From positions 124,001-188,000 of the forward strand of contig JBDVXK010000012.1 of NCBI GenBank assembly GCA_039964455.1: DNA of 64,000 nt, read 5' to 3'. Below the pieces are notes generated by a model, which made no database searches, was not told the DNA's origin, and saw only the letters and a list, made by a program, of their open reading frames with translations. Shown one piece after another: positions 36,135 to 45,371 of the stretch (the first letter of the stretch is position 1; the number at the start of each line of letters is the position of its first letter). The translations under genes were made by a program, and so were the position numbers. The stretch is from CALJFL01 sp039964455. Lineage in GTDB: Bacteria > Pseudomonadota > Gammaproteobacteria > Pseudomonadales > Halieaceae.

Positions 36135-36207
36135 TGAAGCAACTGCCCTACTCCATTGAGTGAACTCGCTGATCCTGACATCCCAATAGTGTTCCGCAAC
36201 CAGCAGC
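36135..36207 (-). pseudogene. Relic of IS6-type transposase 3' end
   Basis: Reading the minus strand gives VAEHYWDVRISEFTQWSRAVA, which closely parallels VGAEHYRNLRISAFNEWSRAVA, the end of the IS6-type transposase at 47.1 kb. The stop has been lost (TGA to TCA) and the sequence breaks off beyond about 36207. A 70-base remnant between marR and the PQQ dehydrogenase. Confidence 0.75.
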
Positions 36208-36231
36208 AACCAAGAATAAGAGGCAACAGCC

Positions 36232-38424
36232 ATGGCTCTACCGAAAATCTCTGCCCTGATTATTCCGGCCACTATTTTATTACTTGGCGCCTGTGGGCGG
36301 GACTCGACGACGGCCGAAACAGTAACAGAAATATCTTCCGCCGCCCCGGTTAGCATAAACACCTCGGCAACAGCTCCGCTTATAGACGGAGCGCGTATCG
36401 AAAATGCAGATGCCACACCCGAAGAATGGTTAAGCCACGGCCGTACATATGATGAGCAGCGCTTCAGTCCGCTTACCGAAATCAATGACAAAAATGTAGG
36501 CAATATGGGGCTGGCCTGGTTCGCAGACCTACCGACCCGTAGAGGCATTGAAACCACGCCGCTGATGGCAGATGGGAAGTTGTTTGTTACCGGAACCTGG
36601 AGTCGCGTTTATACCTACAATGCAAAGACCGGCGAATTACTTTGGGAGTTCGACCCTAAAGTACCTAAGGACTATGGTGTCCATGCCTGTTGCGATGTGG
36701 TCAATCGCGGCGCCGCCCTATGGGGCGACAAAGTCTATGTGGGAAGCCTGGACGGACGCATGATCGCCCTGAGCCGCGATACAGGTGATGTCGTCTGGCA
36801 GGTCGACACACGAATCAATACCACAGATTCCTATACGATTACCGGGGCTCCACGAATTGTTAACGGCAAAGTCATCATCGGTAATGGCGGTGCAGAAATG
36901 GGCGTTCGCGGTTATGTATCGGCATATGACGCGGAAAGTGGCGCGCTGGTCTGGCGTTTCTTCACGGTTCCCGGCAACCCTGCAGATGGTTTCGAAGATG
37001 AAACTCAGGAACGCATCGCCAAAACCTGGACTGGCAAGTGGTGGGAAAATGGCAAAGGCGGTGGCACAGCCTGGGATGCATTTGCCTTCGACCCTGCGCT
37101 GAACCTCTTGTACATAGGGGTTGGCAATGCCTCCAGTTGGAACCAGAAAATTCGAAGCCCGGATGGCGGCGACAACCTGTTTGTGTCCTCCATCGTTGCA
37201 GTGGATGCCGACACCGGAAAATACGTCTGGCACTACCAGACAACGCCGGGTGATCACTGGGACTACACCGCAACCCAACATATGATTCTGGCGGAAATAG
37301 AAATTGCCGGGCAACCCCGCGAGGTCATCATTCAAGCCCCCAAAAACGGTTTCTTCTACGTACTTGATCGCGCGTCCGGTGAGCTGTTGTCCGCCGAAAA
37401 GTATATGCCGGTAACCTGGGCCAGCCATGTGGACATGGAAACTGGCCGGCCTGTTGAAGCCCCCGGCGCGCGCGATGGTGCCGCTGATACTCTGCTGATC
37501 CCCGGCCCCAGTGGTGCGCACAACTGGCATCCCATGAGTTACAGCCCGCAAACCGGTTACGTCTATATTCCTGCGATGCTTGGCGGTGCAATTTATAAAG
37601 ATGACTTTTATGCTGAGACACGGGATGCAGTGTGGAATACAAATTATGATGCCGCGTCTATGGTTGCTGTGCCGGATGAGCTTCCAGCTGATGCACGAGC
37701 GGCCCTGGGTGATGAAGCACTACAGGCGTTCCTTATCGCCCGCGACCCGGCTACGAATACCGAGGCCTGGCGTATCCCCCGCGGCTTTTATTCTGCTGGC
37801 GGCCTGTTGACCACAGCGGGAAACCTGATCTTTCAGGGCGACTTGCAAGGGGAATTCAGCGCCTTTGCTGCAGATACAGGCACCAAGTTATGGTCCCAGT
37901 CTGTTCAGGGTGGTGTGATGGCAGCACCTATCACCTACGAGATAGATGGCGAGCAGTATGTAGCAGTAGTACAAGGCTGGGGTGGAGAGACTGGTCTGCC
38001 TTTCGGCGCGATTACCGGGCCCAGAAATATGGTCAATATCAGCAGGGTGCTGGTTTACAGGCTGGGTGCATCACTGGCGTTGCCCCACATCGAAGTCGAG
38101 GAGCAGGCTCTTCCCGTAGTCGAACTTGCACAAGCTGACGCCGCTACAGTCGAGCAGGGTCGTAGGCTTTACAACATATTTTGTGTCGTGTGCCACGGCG
38201 GCAATGCTATCAGTGGCGGACTGGTGCCAGATTTACGGTATCGCATCAACGACCTGGACGTCGCCTGGCAGGCTATTGTGATGGACGGTGGCCTGCGAAC
38301 CAATGGTATGCCTGCCTGGGATAAATATATGACTGCCGCTGAGGCCGATGAAATCAAAGCCTACGTTGTACATGAAGCCAGGCTGGGCAATCAACGCGGG
38401 GAAAAGCGCCTGGTACGAAAATAA
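36232..38424 (+). CDS. PQQ-dependent quinohaemoprotein alcohol dehydrogenase, lipoprotein
   Basis: 730 residues. The N-terminal PATILLLGACGRD looks like a lipobox, so it is probably lipid-anchored in the periplasm. Beta-propeller with PQQ features: the vicinal disulfide C153-C154 (HACCDVVNRG) and the catalytic segment GDHWDYTATQH. The C-terminal cytochrome c domain has CVVCHG (C651, C654, H655) and a later Met in NGMPAWDKYM. It oxidises alcohols using PQQ, passing electrons via haem. The ATG follows AAGAGGCAACAGCC. No pqq biosynthesis genes are in the window. Confidence 0.93.
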   Translation: MALPKISALIIPATILLLGACGRDSTTAETVTEISSAAPVSINTSATAPLIDGARIENADATPEEWLSHGRTYDEQRFSPLTEINDKNVGNMGLAWFADLPTRRGIETTPLMADGKLFVTGTWSRVYTYNAKTGELLWEFDPKVPKDYGVHACCDVVNRGAALWGDKVYVGSLDGRMIALSRDTGDVVWQVDTRINTTDSYTITGAPRIVNGKVIIGNGGAEMGVRGYVSAYDAESGALVWRFFTVPGNPADGFEDETQERIAKTWTGKWWENGKGGGTAWDAFAFDPALNLLYIGVGNASSWNQKIRSPDGGDNLFVSSIVAVDADTGKYVWHYQTTPGDHWDYTATQHMILAEIEIAGQPREVIIQAPKNGFFYVLDRASGELLSAEKYMPVTWASHVDMETGRPVEAPGARDGAADTLLIPGPSGAHNWHPMSYSPQTGYVYIPAMLGGAIYKDDFYAETRDAVWNTNYDAASMVAVPDELPADARAALGDEALQAFLIARDPATNTEAWRIPRGFYSAGGLLTTAGNLIFQGDLQGEFSAFAADTGTKLWSQSVQGGVMAAPITYEIDGEQYVAVVQGWGGETGLPFGAITGPRNMVNISRVLVYRLGASLALPHIEVEEQALPVVELAQADAATVEQGRRLYNIFCVVCHGGNAISGGLVPDLRYRINDLDVAWQAIVMDGGLRTNGMPAWDKYMTAAEADEIKAYVVHEARLGNQRGEKRLVRK

Positions 38425-38447
38425 AAAGGCTAAGCCGACCATAATGG

Positions 38448-39401
38448 CTAATCGCTATTTTCTAATTCGAGCCGTAGCTTTTCCTGAACATAGTTTCTGA
38501 TTAACGCTACAGCGTCCTGACGTTTGAAACTGCCCTCCTCAGTTCCACCCGGCACAGGGACTGCAGTAATCCTGTTCGCCAATTGTGGGAAACGGCCCTC
38601 GGCCTGACGTATCCAATTGGCACGGTAGTCAAGATCAGACCACCCTCCTCCCGTACCGCGCGAGTAAACAAGGAACTCGACCTTGCTACTCTGTTTCGCC
38701 AGAAAACCAAGAAGTGCCACCAGTTTATTGTCCGCTATCTGATACAGCCTATGGAATTCTTCAGAGTAATCGTCTGTACCCTCGGGATACCCTACTCCCA
38801 GATCCTGGTTCATCGAGTGAAAAAACGCAGACCGGTGAATCAGTACCAGGCTGGGACGCTGCCTGACGATTTGAGCCTCTCGAGCCCAGGTAGAACCTAT
38901 CGCCTCTTTTTGCGTAATGACGGGGAAATCGGCAAGAACATCGCTCAATACATCCGCATTCGTACCGCTCTTCCTGCGAATCTCTTCGTCGTAAACTCCT
39001 CGTGGCGCATAGGTATCCATCAGAACAACGACCGGAGTACCACTTGATTGCCAGGCACCCTGGCCACCGCCACTGACGTCCCTGAAAATTAGCCATCCGA
39101 TTCCGGCAATCAAGACACACAGTAGCCCCACCTCCAGGGTACCTCGAACGCCTTTTGACGCGCTCGTATCGCTAACGGTTCGTGTAGGCCCTTCCGGCCC
39201 CAAATCGAAGATCCAACTGAATATGAGGGCTATTGGAAAACCTATCGCTATTAACAAGATGGTGACGGTCGAAAACCAGAGTGGCAGACTCAAGGGCTCA
39301 CTGACTACATCGAGAACTTGTAGAATTCCCCACGCCAAGACAACATAAACCGCCGCCACACGGAATACTTTGCGTTGTTTCAGTTCCTGAATAAAAGACA
39401 T
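38448..39401 (-). CDS. Membrane-anchored protein with unknown C-terminal domain
   Basis: 317 residues. The N-terminus MSFIQELKQRKVFRVAAVYV is the start of a common marine-proteobacterial module with three transmembrane helices (to about residue 115), normally fused to TolB/TPR or cyclase domains. Here a different soluble domain follows, with TPVVVLMDTYAPRGVYDEEI, RQRPSLVLIHRSAFFHSMN and SKVEFLVYSRGTGGGW. These look like an alpha/beta fold but are not recognised. Confidence 0.75.
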   Translation of the reverse strand: MSFIQELKQRKVFRVAAVYVVLAWGILQVLDVVSEPLSLPLWFSTVTILLIAIGFPIALIFSWIFDLGPEGPTRTVSDTSASKGVRGTLEVGLLCVLIAGIGWLIFRDVSGGGQGAWQSSGTPVVVLMDTYAPRGVYDEEIRRKSGTNADVLSDVLADFPVITQKEAIGSTWAREAQIVRQRPSLVLIHRSAFFHSMNQDLGVGYPEGTDDYSEEFHRLYQIADNKLVALLGFLAKQSSKVEFLVYSRGTGGGWSDLDYRANWIRQAEGRFPQLANRITAVPVPGGTEEGSFKRQDAVALIRNYVQEKLRLELENSD

Positions 39402-39554
39402 AGGTTAAAGTGATTCCCGAAATGACAGCGCTAGCCTATCAGCAGTGGTACTACACAACCACAAACCTTTACCTGTCATTTTTCCGAGGCGAGTATATCC
39501 TTGCCTGAACCTCTACCAAATGGAGATTCATAGGGCGGATACATACTTACCAAA

Positions 39555-39725
39555 ATGCCATTGGCGATTATCTTGAACAGAAAAAAGGTAATTTCACCAC
39601 TAACTTATTATCGCAGTGGCATTCTTCAAGATAATGGTGAAACAATATTCGCGGTATTGATGGCCTGCGGAATTATAGCCGCGCTCTACTTCATGTGGAG
39701 CGTCAGGCACCCCAGGGCACACTAA
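39555..39725 (+). CDS. Small 56-residue membrane protein (possible)
   Basis: ATG at 39555 opens 56 codons, ending in a TAA 19 bases before the TonB receptor start. The N-terminus is basic (MPLAIILNRKKV), and the C-terminal ETIFAVLMACGIIAALYFMW is a good transmembrane helix followed by a basic tail, VRHPRAH. No good ribosome site is visible. It may be a short accessory protein translated with the receptor. Evidence is from hydrophobicity and position only. Confidence 0.4.
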   Translation: MPLAIILNRKKVISPLTYYRSGILQDNGETIFAVLMACGIIAALYFMWSVRHPRAH

Positions 39726-39744
39726 CCCATTTTTAATCAGGGCT

Positions 39745-41973
39745 ATGACTCTTATGACGCAAAAATCAACACTGCTGCTAGGTATTACGCTTAGCTACTT
39801 TTTTAGTTCAGTGCAGGCCTCGGCGCAAGTACTGGAAGAAGTGATCGTCACCGCACAAAAGCGAGAACAAAGCCTGCAGGACGTTCCCATCTCGGTGATG
39901 GCTTTCGACGGAGATCAACTTGAACGGCAAATTAAAACTGAGGTGAAAGACCTCGCCCGCATCGTGCCCGGGCTGACGTTTTCGGAGCCCACTACCAATG
40001 CCGGCCGCAGCGTGAAAATCAGAGGCGTGGGAACACAGTCCTTTGGCGCGGTAATCGATCAGTCTGTGGGCGTTGTGGTAGACGGCGTGGTGGCCAGTAG
40101 CGTCGTGGCCAGTTTTATAGAATTTAGCGACGTGGAAAGGCTCGAGGTATTGCGCGGGCCCCAGGGAATGCTGTTCGGCAAGAATGCCAGTGCCGGCTTG
40201 ATCAACATATCTACCCGCTCGCCCACGGCAGATTTAACCGCTGGCTTTGGCGTTACCTACGGCAATGACGACTTCCTCAACCTGAACGGTTATGTATCGG
40301 GCCCGCTGGGCAGCGACAAACTGCTCGGACTCATCTCTGCCTATAACAACAGTTACGACGGCGTAATCAAAAACACATTCCCCGGACAGGACGACAGCAA
40401 CGATAAGGACCAATACGGTGGCCGGGTGAAGCTCCGCTGGCTTCCCACCGACGAGCTGGATTTAACCTTCACTCACTCAATTGTTGCCGATAGCCCTACC
40501 CGTGGGCATACCACACTGGTAGAGGTAATACCGGGCAGCCTGATAGACCTTGAGGGCGGCGAAGTCAGTGATGAAGGAGATTCCGTCTTTGACCAGGACT
40601 ATTCCGTGCAGGATACCGATGTGGACATGTCCATAATCGAGTTAAATTATCAGCTGGAAAACATGACCTTCACATCGATTAGCTCCTACACAAAGGAAAC
40701 CTTCAAGGACCGTAACGCCGCAGACAACTACGGCCGAACAGCACTACCTGCAAACGACAACGACACAGAAATAAAGCAGTACACGCAGGAGCTGCGACTT
40801 ACTTCCGATACTGCCGGCGATCTCAAATATGTGGCCGGGTTATATTATTTCCAGCGCGACTACGACAATGACTTCATCCGTATCATCGACTTCTACGGCG
40901 TAGGCTTGCTCCCTGCGCCCAGCCTGCAGAGTTCCGTAATCAAGGAAGAGCAAGCCAAGCAACAGAGCTACGCAGCCTTCGGCCAGGCAACCTGGAACGT
41001 AACTGACAATACACGGCTATCACTGGGCGCACGCTATAACTATGAGGAAATAGAGGGCTACGAAAACAGAACCAAGATACCCGGCACAATTCAGGAAGGC
41101 GCAGAAGGCGTCAAGGAAGATGATGACACCGATTCAGCTTGGTCCTGGCGCATCATCGGCGAGTACGATGTGACAGACTCCGCCATGCTGTATGCCTCTG
41201 TCGCCCGAGGTTACAAAGGGCCCGCTGTTAACACACTGGGCGGCAACAGTTTTGGCACCGATTTTATTGTTGGCCCCGAAATACCAACCAGCTACGAAGT
41301 GGGCATCAAATCTGAATGGTTCGATAACCGGCTGCGACTGAATGCCACCGCCTATTACACCGAGTTCGAGGATTTCCAGGCTTCCGCGCAGGTGCCCGGT
41401 GTCATTCCACCAGAGTTCTTCCTTACCAATGCTGGCGAGTTGGAGACCCAGGGCATAGAGGTAGAGCTACAAGCCCTGCCAACAGAGAATCTGTTTCTGA
41501 CAGGCGGTTTCGCCTACACAGATGCAGAGTTCAGCGATTATGCGTCATCCCCCTGCTATGAAGGCCAAACCGAAGAACTGGGTTGCATCGACGGCTCTCA
41601 GGACCTGAGCGGCGCCAAACTACCCAACGCCCCCGAGTGGATGGCCAATGTGTCGGCGGATTACACCATTCCACTGGCCTCCTACGATTTCGATTTATTC
41701 CTGCGCGGGGATTACTCCTGGAGAGATGACAGTATTTACGCGGTAGACCAAAACCCGCTTCACGTGATCAAGGCCTACGATCTTCTTGACCTATACGCAG
41801 GCATTCGAGCCGGCGATGGTCGCTATACTCTGCAAATATTCGTTAAGAATGCTCTCGACGACTACTACATCAACACCATTGGCGGCCAACAAATCGTTGG
41901 TGCGATCACTGCCCAGGGCTACAACTACGACTACAAACGGCGCTACGGCATTCAGCTGAACATGAGCTTCTGA
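39745..41973 (+). CDS. TonB-dependent outer-membrane receptor
   Basis: 742 residues. Signal peptide to SVQASAQ, TonB-box-like LEEVIVTAQKREQSLQDVPI, then the plug with GRSVKIRGVGTQSFG and DVERLEVLRGPQGMLFGKNAS, the hallmark of the plug domain. A long barrel ends in Phe after RRYGIQLNMSF. This family takes up siderophores, vitamins or plant/algal compounds; in Halieaceae-like organisms many are of unknown substrate. It is monocistronic unless the short ORF at 39555 precedes it. Confidence 0.96.
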   Translation: MTLMTQKSTLLLGITLSYFFSSVQASAQVLEEVIVTAQKREQSLQDVPISVMAFDGDQLERQIKTEVKDLARIVPGLTFSEPTTNAGRSVKIRGVGTQSFGAVIDQSVGVVVDGVVASSVVASFIEFSDVERLEVLRGPQGMLFGKNASAGLINISTRSPTADLTAGFGVTYGNDDFLNLNGYVSGPLGSDKLLGLISAYNNSYDGVIKNTFPGQDDSNDKDQYGGRVKLRWLPTDELDLTFTHSIVADSPTRGHTTLVEVIPGSLIDLEGGEVSDEGDSVFDQDYSVQDTDVDMSIIELNYQLENMTFTSISSYTKETFKDRNAADNYGRTALPANDNDTEIKQYTQELRLTSDTAGDLKYVAGLYYFQRDYDNDFIRIIDFYGVGLLPAPSLQSSVIKEEQAKQQSYAAFGQATWNVTDNTRLSLGARYNYEEIEGYENRTKIPGTIQEGAEGVKEDDDTDSAWSWRIIGEYDVTDSAMLYASVARGYKGPAVNTLGGNSFGTDFIVGPEIPTSYEVGIKSEWFDNRLRLNATAYYTEFEDFQASAQVPGVIPPEFFLTNAGELETQGIEVELQALPTENLFLTGGFAYTDAEFSDYASSPCYEGQTEELGCIDGSQDLSGAKLPNAPEWMANVSADYTIPLASYDFDLFLRGDYSWRDDSIYAVDQNPLHVIKAYDLLDLYAGIRAGDGRYTLQIFVKNALDDYYINTIGGQQIVGAITAQGYNYDYKRRYGIQLNMSF

Positions 41974-42049
41974 TGCTGCCGGCAGAAACAGGAAAAACGC
42001 TTAATAAGCTCTCAGGCAGGCTGCCTCATACCGCTTATGCAGATACAAA

Positions 42050-42080
42050 AAACGGCTAACACATAATGTACTAACCGTTT
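42050..42080. terminator. Imperfect hairpin after TonB receptor
   Basis: AAACGG (42050-42055) and CCGTTT (42075-42080) form the base of a hairpin with partly paired interior (10 of 13). On the minus strand it is followed by a run of T. It lies 77 bases after the receptor stop. Weak evidence. Confidence 0.3.
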
Positions 42081-42443
42081 GATAACTGCGAGGAAATATG
42101 GCGCGCCGAATGGGACGACGCTGGGCACTGGGAGGAAATTATTTATCTTCCTTTAAATCAATAGATTAGAGAATGACATCCACCTGGGCCTGCTTGTCTA
42201 AATCTCAAATTAGGCCAGAATCGCAAAGTTCATCACCCACATGGACACTTTTTTCAGCTGACCTGGCTTTACCCAATCTGCCGGGTTCCTTTTATGTGGG
42301 CGCTGCGACCGATTGACTGGCCTGCTATATTGCCTTGACCGCCTCTACCAGACTGCGCTGTCCAGTCGGCTGCTGCAGCTGACTAGTAAACCCCTCTAAT
42401 GTATATCCAGGTACTAGCGAGCCTCGACGCTAACCGCGCGACT

Positions 42444-42490
42444 CATAATTGGCAGGTCGAAGACGGTCGGCCGCTGCCGTTCAAGTCCTT
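42444..42490 (+). repeat. tRNA-like relic repeat, copy B
   Basis: Contains CATAATTGGCAGGTCG and GTTCAAGTCC; immediately upstream is GCGCGACT, so the run CGACTCATAAT matches the anticodon arm of tRNA-Ile(CAU). About 15 extra bases separate the arms, and the trailing TTCACCA ends like a tRNA 3' end. The T-stem does not pair, so it is a degraded tRNA. Partner of 30231-30276. Confidence 0.6.
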
Positions 42491-42691
42491 TTGGGTTCAC
42501 CATCTTATTGATTTTTATAGGTTTTCTATAGAATACACCATCCGACTATGGGTACTGACTCATAGACGGGAGTCGGTGGGTGTGACCAGAACTGCTTGAA
42601 CATAGCCAAGCGGTTGGATACTTCGGATGTTCCCCGCCAAAGCTCACGGCCCCACTGTGTTTGACTTCAACTCTGTTGGAGTCGACGCAGC

Positions 42692-44305
42692 ATGCCGTCA
42701 CCAGGCAAAGGAGGGTCTGCCCCTGTTTATGGGCATGCCCTTGGTCACGCCACCTATGAACGCCATCGCCCAGAGCAAACTCTGCTATACCAACTTGTAG
42801 AGAAACACTACCCCGCCCTGGTTGAGCAATTGGAAGTCCAGGGTAAAAACCTGCCGGCTCATGTCTGTAGAGAGTTTGAAGCGTATCTCAAATGCGGTCG
42901 CCTCGAACACGGGTTCCTGCGGGTACGTTGCGATAAGTGCCACTTCGAGCGGCTCGTGGCGTTCTCCTGCAAGAAGCGAGGATTCTGCCCCAGCTGTGGC
43001 GCCCGCCGCATGGCCGAGACCGCCGCCCTGCTGGCCGATGAGGTGTTCCCCGATGTCCCATTGCGCCAGTGGGTCATCAGTTTCCCCTTTCCTCTGAGGT
43101 ACCTGTTTGCCGCCCACCCTCAGGCAATGGGCAAAGTGCTGGGCATTATTTACCGCGCAATTTCTACACATTTGATCCACAAAGCGGGATACCGGCTCAA
43201 GGACGGGGCTACCGGTGCAGTGACTCTGATCCAGCGCTTCGGCTCGGCTCTCAACCTCAATATACATTTTCACATTCTGTTTCTGGATGGCGTATACGTC
43301 TATCGCGACAACCGGCCCCCTCGATTTCAGCGCGTAAAAGCGCCGGATAAAAGTGAGCTAGAGGAACTGGTCCAGCTGATTAGCCAGCGCGTGGGACGCT
43401 GCCTGGAACGACAGGGGCTGCTGGAGCAAGATACCGAGAGCGCCTGGCTGGAACTGAAGCCCGCAGACGACACGGATGCCATGCCTCATCTTCTAGGTAG
43501 TTCCGTGTCTTATCGGATCGCCGTCGGCCCGCAACAGGGTCGCAAGGCCTTCATGATTCGCACTATCCGCCCACTCGACCGGCCTGATGCCGGACTGGAG
43601 CGGGTGGCCAAAGCCAACGGGTTCTCACTCCACGCCGGCGTGAGCTGCGAAGGGCATCAGAAAGAAAAACGTGAGCGCCTATGTCGGTATATTTCCCGCC
43701 CTACCGTGGCAGTTCCTCGTCTTTCACTGAGCTCCACCGGCAAGGTGGTCTACACCCTGAAGACGCCCTACCGGGATGGCACCACGCAAGTGGCATTCGA
43801 GCCGGTGGATTTCATCGCACGTTTGGCTGCCCTGGTGCCCAAGCCCCGCGTCAACCTCACCCGATATCACGGCGTGCTGGCCCCCAACCACCGATGGCGT
43901 AGGTTGGTCACGCCAGCCAAACGCGGCAAACGTGTGAAGCCTATCGCTAGTACGGAAGTTCGTTCACCGGCTGAGCGCCATGCCGCCATGACCTGGGCTC
44001 AGCGACTCAAGCGAGTATTCAACATAGACATCGAAGTCTGCAGCCGCTGTGGTGGATCTGTCAGAGTCATCGCGTGTATCGAGGACCAGGACGTCATCGA
44101 TAGAATTCTGGCTCATCTGCGCGATAAGGAAAAGGGCACCCCCACCCTGCCCCACCTAGCACCACCTAGCACCACCAACCAGAGCACCACCAGAGGCATT
44201 GCCTCTTTTCGCCGGGAAGGATTCCGCGAGTTCACAGTTCAATCAGCAGGGAAGCCACTGAACAACAGATGGCATGGGTTCCTGCGTATAGCAGGACGGG
44301 AATGA
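42692..44305 (+). mobile_element. IS91-family transposase
   Basis: 537 residues. N-terminal zinc-finger cysteines (CDKCHFERL, CKKRGFCPSCGARR), and the HUH nickase motif in LNIHFHILFLDGVY. Then comes the tyrosine region LCRYISRPTVAV and a C-terminal zinc ribbon (CSRCGGSVRV). Such enzymes move by rolling-circle replication and can carry flanking DNA. It looks intact. Element ends were not resolved; a GTTC at 44381-44384 could belong to the end, as IS91 elements lie next to such tetramers. Confidence 0.9.
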
Positions 44306-44426
44306 GCAGATATGAATTGCATGACCACCGCCGCAAGACGGAATTCAGGCCACTAGGCGGGCATTTCGCGAATTTCTCAAGTTCAGTTATCAGAATCAGT
44401 GAGGAAATCCTCTCTCAACAGGCCGT

Positions 44427-44615
44427 TTGTATGTCCTATACTTAGACAACCTCTACACCCTGGCCGGGGGCACCTCGGTTTACCTGCGAAGCCCGATTCA
44501 GCGGTACTTCCTCGATATTCATGTCGTCATACAGTACATGATGGCAGACGAAGCGGCGCTGGAACTTGTCGGTCGGATCCAATTGGATCTGGAGACCAAC
44601 GTCTCGCAACTTTAA
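44427..44615 (+). pseudogene. 3' relic of an acyl-CoA-dehydrogenase-type flavin monooxygenase
   Basis: The last 62 codons read with AGGTSVYLRSPIQRYFLDIH and GRIQLDLETNVSQL, which correspond to the C-terminal end of acyl-CoA-dehydrogenase-fold monooxygenases such as HsaA or 4-hydroxyphenylacetate hydroxylases (the RDIHxxxQH helix). The upstream part is missing where the IS91 element ends. The remnant was probably left by IS91 insertion or deletion. Confidence 0.75.
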
Positions 44616-44621
44616 GAACCA

Positions 44622-44632
44622 GGGGACAGACC
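44622..44632 (+). repeat. GGGGACAGACC repeat, left copy
   Basis: Identical 11-mer to 46603-46613, in the same orientation, shortly after the relic stop. It brackets the TetR/dehalogenase/DUF1330 genes from the left. Such GGGGACAGACC motifs occur in other gammaproteobacteria near transposon-like sequences; a link is inference. Confidence 0.5.
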
Positions 44633-44695
44633 GCTGTTATTTAGCTGGAGTCTGCATCCTATATCCCCTATTTCCCCTTCACTTTATGACTTTAC

Positions 44696-44724
44696 TTGTC
44701 ATAATGGACCGATTGGTACATAAT
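44696..44724 (+). promoter_or_regulatory. Promoter with TetR-type operator for dehalogenase operon
   Basis: TTGTCA (44696-44701), 17-base spacer, CATAAT (44719-44724). TGGACCGATTGGTACA (44705-44720) is an imperfect palindrome lying in the spacer, similar to NemR/TetR-type ACCGATnGGT operators. The TetR gene starts 31 bases downstream, so autoregulation is likely. Confidence 0.55.
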
Positions 44725-44754
44725 TAAATATTCATCCTCCAATGGTGAGCGGAT

Positions 44755-45342
44755 ATGGCCAGACCAACCGAGTTCGATCGCACCAAAGCCCTGGAAGAGG
44801 CTATGAAGCTGTTCTGGGCCCGCGGCTATACCGCGACATCACTGCCTGATCTGCTGGCGACCATGGGCATTGCCCGCTCAAGCTTTTACGCCAGCTTCAA
44901 AACCAAGCGAAAGCTTTTCATAGAATGCCTTGAACTGTTCGGAGACCGCACCCTGGCCATTTTCGACAAGGATGCCGGTGAGCTGCCCGCCGCCGCCCTG
45001 CCCCGCGCTTTTTTTGAAGCCACCTTGCTCGATGCGTCGCAACGCAAGGCTAACCAGGGCTGCATGCTGGTCAATACGGTACTCGAACTGGCCGATGTAG
45101 ATCAGGAACTCAATCAGCGGGCGACAGTAAAACTTGATGCCATCGAAAATGCCTTTGCACTGGCCTTTGAGCGAGCCCAACAAGAAGGCCAACTGGACAC
45201 CAGGCGAACTGCGCAAGAGCTGGCCAGCATGGTGATGACGATTAATCTTGGCCTGCGCGTTAAGAGCCGCCAGAACCTAAGCTCGCAAGAACTCAAAACC
45301 ACTTTCGAAAACAGCCTGTCCATGCTCGGGCTGGCTGCCTAA
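44755..45342 (+). CDS. TetR/AcrR-family regulator
   Basis: 195 residues. HTH: FDRTKALEEAMKLFWARGYT then SLPDLLATMGIARSSFYASF, typical TetR. The C-terminal part has the GCMLVNTVLELADVDQEL block common in the NemR/AcrR-like regulators with the TetR_C_16-type ligand domain. It begins the operon with the dehalogenase and DUF1330, both 28-29 bases apart, and likely controls it through the operator in its own promoter. Confidence 0.9.
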   Translation: MARPTEFDRTKALEEAMKLFWARGYTATSLPDLLATMGIARSSFYASFKTKRKLFIECLELFGDRTLAIFDKDAGELPAAALPRAFFEATLLDASQRKANQGCMLVNTVLELADVDQELNQRATVKLDAIENAFALAFERAQQEGQLDTRRTAQELASMVMTINLGLRVKSRQNLSSQELKTTFENSLSMLGLAA

Positions 45343-45371
45343 AGACTAATCAGGATACAGGAGCGACTTTC

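Larger units (their letters stand above)
41974..42691. other. Gene-free stretch leading to IS91 element
   Basis: About 700 bases. I see the imperfect hairpin at 42050-42080, tRNA-like relic copy B at 42444-42490, and the IS91 left end somewhere before 42692. The 66-codon frame at 42399-42599 lies over the relic and is rejected. The 42180-42400 part has no recognisable gene. Confidence 0.5.

Noticed and set aside
42399..42599. 66-codon frame upstream of IS91
   Set aside because: It overlies tRNA-like relic copy B and has no family match.
44696..44724. ATGACTTTACTTGTCAT nearby as a second operator
   Set aside because: Symmetry is only 5-7-5 and overlaps the -35; the ACCGAT-type site in the spacer is a better candidate.
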